A stretch of DNA of 8,812 nt, taken from contig JADHLR010000066.1 of the NCBI GenBank assembly GCA_016780525.1, forward strand, positions 1 to 8,812, given 5' to 3'. Positions 7,207 to 8,812 of this stretch are shown here, piece by piece (the stretch's first letter is position 1; each line of letters starts with the position of its first letter). The stretch comes from Candidatus Puniceispirillum sp. Lineage in GTDB: Bacteria > Pseudomonadota > Alphaproteobacteria > Puniceispirillales > Puniceispirillaceae. The position numbers were made by a program, and so were the translations under genes. The notes under the pieces were generated by a model. That model was not told the origin of the DNA. It ran no database searches and saw only the letters and a program-made list of their open reading frames with translations.

Positions 7207-8538
7207 TTATTTTCCAATACAAAAACTGGAAAAAATCTGTCCAAGCAGTTCTTCGACATCGACATCGCCGGTGATCCGGCCAAGCGCCATGGCCGCCTGC
7301 CGGAAATCTTCGGCTGCCAGTTCCGGTGCATGATGAAAATCATGCTGCAAACCGGCCGATAGCGACTGATGCGCCTGCTGTAACGCATGCCGGTGCCGTA
7401 CACGCGTGATCAGGGCGCTTGTCTGCGCCTGATTATGCGGAATGATGATACGGCCAAGCCGTTGCATCAAATCTGTGATATCGGCATCTTTTTGCGCTGA
7501 TATTTGCATCGCTTCGGCTGGGGCTTCGGCTGGCGCGCCTTGATCCACCTTGTTCAATATAACCAGATCAGGCTGGTTTATATGGCCGCCAAGCTGTGCA
7601 ATCTCGCTTTGCCAATGGCCAGCCGCTGCATCGACAACGAGAACCACCACATCGGCATGCTGCGCCGCATCCAGCGTGCGGCGGATGCCTTCCGCCTCAA
7701 TCTCGCCGGCCGCGTCACGAATACCGGCGGTATCTAAAATTGTCACCGGCACACCGTCAATATCGAGCCGCACCGAAATAATATCGCGTGTTGTGCCGGC
7801 CTGATCGGAAACAATCGCCGCCGCACGGCCAGCCAACCCGTTCAAAATTGTCGATTTACCAGCATTTACCGGCCCAACGAGGGCCACAACAACACCATCG
7901 CGCACCAGCTCACCGGCGCGTTGATCATCCATAATAGCGGCGATATCACTAATCAGCAGCGCTGTTTGCTGGCGTAATGTCGTTTCGACATTTTCTGGCA
8001 AATCTTCATCGGCAAAATCAATCAATGCCTCTAGCTGTGATGCCAGGGCGATCAGATCTTCCCGCCAGCGTGCCACCGGGCCGCGTAAATACCCATCGAT
8101 CTGCGCCCAAGCCTGATGCAGCTGTTTTGGTGTTTCGGCATCGATCACATCGGCCAGACCCTCGACACCTAACAGATCGAGCTTGTTATGCATAAAGGCG
8201 CGGCGGGTAAATTCACCCGCATCTGCCAGACGAAAGCCGGGTGCATCGCCTAATATCTCCAGCACAAGGCCAAGCACAGCGCTGCTGCCATGACAATGCA
8301 TCTCGCAGACATCCTCACCTGTGCTGGATCGTGGCGCCTGCATAAACAGGATTAACGCCTCGTCAATGACCTGACCGGACGCCAATAAACGCGCCAGCTT
8401 AAATCGGCCAGCCTCGGGACAGGCCGCACCAAACAGAGCTGGTGCCTGCGCCGCTTGCGGCCCGGATATGCGCACCACCGCAATCGCCGATCGCCCGGGT
8501 GGTGTGGCCACCGCAAATATCGTGTCAACAGACGTCAT
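7207..8538 (-). CDS. mnmE: tRNA uridine-5-carboxymethylaminomethyl GTPase MnmE (TrmE)
   Basis: MnmE is a dimeric, potassium-dependent GTPase that works with MnmG on tRNA wobble uridine 34. The product has 443 residues. The N-terminal folate-binding domain opens DTIFAVATPPGRSAIAVVRISG (5-26). A helical domain is interrupted by the G domain: G1 GPVNAGKS (222-229), G2 GTT (248-250), G3 DTAG (269-272) and G4 NKVD (329-332). The chain ends FCIGK, whose Cys440 is the invariant C-terminal cysteine. G1 has Val where the family usually has Pro (GRPNAGKS in E. coli), a minor variation outside the Lys-Ser pair. ATG 8538 places the conserved DTIFA segment at residue 5, as expected; its Shine-Dalgarno is poor. 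It is the first gene of the minus-strand run, so its promoter should lie in 8539-8687. Confidence 0.97.
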   Translation of the reverse strand: MTSVDTIFAVATPPGRSAIAVVRISGPQAAQAPALFGAACPEAGRFKLARLLASGQVIDEALILFMQAPRSSTGEDVCEMHCHGSSAVLGLVLEILGDAPGFRLADAGEFTRRAFMHNKLDLLGVEGLADVIDAETPKQLHQAWAQIDGYLRGPVARWREDLIALASQLEALIDFADEDLPENVETTLRQQTALLISDIAAIMDDQRAGELVRDGVVVALVGPVNAGKSTILNGLAGRAAAIVSDQAGTTRDIISVRLDIDGVPVTILDTAGIRDAAGEIEAEGIRRTLDAAQHADVVVLVVDAAAGHWQSEIAQLGGHINQPDLVILNKVDQGAPAEAPAEAMQISAQKDADITDLMQRLGRIIIPHNQAQTSALITRVRHRHALQQAHQSLSAGLQHDFHHAPELAAEDFRQAAMALGRITGDVDVEELLGQIFSSFCIGK

Positions 8539-8557
8539 TGGTTCAGACTTTGCAAAA

Positions 8558-8587
8558 TTGAAACGCTCTGACTGTTTGTGGTAAAGT
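8558..8587 (+). promoter_or_regulatory. Candidate sigma-70 promoter for the gene at 8688
   Basis: TTGAAA (8558-8563) could be a -35 box and TAAAGT (8582-8587), preceded by TG at 8579-8580 (TGG then TAAAGT), an extended -10, with an 18-base spacer. It would give a leader of roughly 95 bases before ATG 8688. The match to TATAAT is 4 of 6. The same 149-base gap must also hold the mnmE promoter on the other strand, for which I found no convincing pair. Confidence 0.3.
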
Positions 8588-8687
8588 GAAACGCTGTCTT
8601 CAACAAGAGCCTATTTTGCAGCATCGTCCAGAAGTCGGCTGCTTCATTCCCAACCCACCACAAGCCTGCCCAAGGGGAACGGTCACA

Positions 8688-8812
8688 ATGCGCAAGTCAG
8701 ACACCACGATTCACAGACAAGGCGGCCTTTTTAGCTACCGCACGCAGACGTCGCTCGGCTGGATACGCGCCATTTCAGACGGACAGCATCTGATCTATCT
8801 CGATTGGAACCA
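8688..8812 (+). CDS. Probable methylated-DNA--protein-cysteine methyltransferase, N-terminal fragment
   Basis: Forty-one codons are visible before the right edge. The start is well supported: AAGGGGA at 8672-8678 is 9 bases before ATG 8688. Residues from about 19 read TQTSLGWIRAISDGQHLIYLDWN, which resembles the first beta-hairpin of O6-alkylguanine-DNA alkyltransferases of the Ogt/MGMT type (the S-x-LG-x-hydrophobic pattern followed by a short turn and a second strand ending in LxW). Such enzymes repair O6-methylguanine by transferring the alkyl group to their own cysteine. The catalytic PCHR motif would lie off the window, so the call rests on a short similarity. It is transcribed away from mnmE and is not part of the minus-strand operon. 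If the family call is wrong, this is an unrecognised gene start. Confidence 0.5.
   Translation, partial: MRKSDTTIHRQGGLFSYRTQTSLGWIRAISDGQHLIYLDWN

Noticed and set aside
8578..8593. Possible second parS site containing GTGAAAC
   Set aside because: Only one half-site matches; about 9 of 16 positions agree with parS and there is no palindrome.
8618..8642. GCAGC...GCTGC inverted repeat in the leader of the plus-strand gene at 8688 as an attenuator or riboswitch
   Set aside because: A 5-bp stem with a 15-base loop is expected by chance, and no conserved riboswitch element is visible.
1..8812. Hidden novel defence, mobile or secretion system
   Set aside because: Nearly every base is accounted for by recognised, syntenic housekeeping genes; the gaps are under 150 bases and none holds a plausible additional gene.

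Overview
The window carries a conserved, mostly housekeeping chromosomal block of an alphaproteobacterium with intermediate base composition. The gene order leuS-lptE-holA facing parB-parA-rsmG-mnmG-mnmE is the standard alphaproteobacterial arrangement around the chromosome-partitioning locus, which usually lies close to the replication origin. Composition and order would fit a marine SAR116-type (Puniceispirillum-like) lineage, but that placement is a guess from memory; only the class-level call is well supported.

Layout: bases 1-2698 hold three tightly packed plus-strand genes: the C-terminal 391 codons of leucyl-tRNA synthetase (leuS, cut by the left edge), the LPS-assembly lipoprotein gene lptE overlapping it by 14 bases, and holA (DNA polymerase III delta) 15 bases downstream. 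Bases 2699-2775 are the gap between convergent genes and consist almost wholly of a degenerate 14-bp tandem repeat. Bases 2776-8538 hold a five-gene minus-strand run, transcribed mnmE > mnmG > rsmG > parA > parB, with overlaps or gaps under 90 bases. mnmE/mnmG make the tRNA wobble-uridine modification enzyme, rsmG methylates 16S rRNA, and parA/parB form the chromosome segregation pair. A perfect parS site, the DNA target of ParB, lies inside rsmG. Bases 8539-8687 are a divergent promoter region, and from 8688 a plus-strand gene runs off the right edge; it looks like the N-terminus of a methylated-DNA--protein-cysteine methyltransferase.

Functionally the block links segregation (ParA, ParB and parS at one locus), replication (HolA), translation fidelity (LeuRS, MnmE/MnmG, RsmG) and outer-membrane biogenesis (LptE). 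I saw no mobile element, CRISPR array, tRNA, rRNA, toxin-antitoxin pair or defence system, and no evidence of an undescribed system. The points worth a second look are small: the parS site in the rsmG codons, two unrelated short tandem-repeat tracts (the holA/parB gap and the ParB N-terminus), a 10-bp direct repeat before parA, and a 9-bp direct repeat in the mnmE/ogt divergent region.
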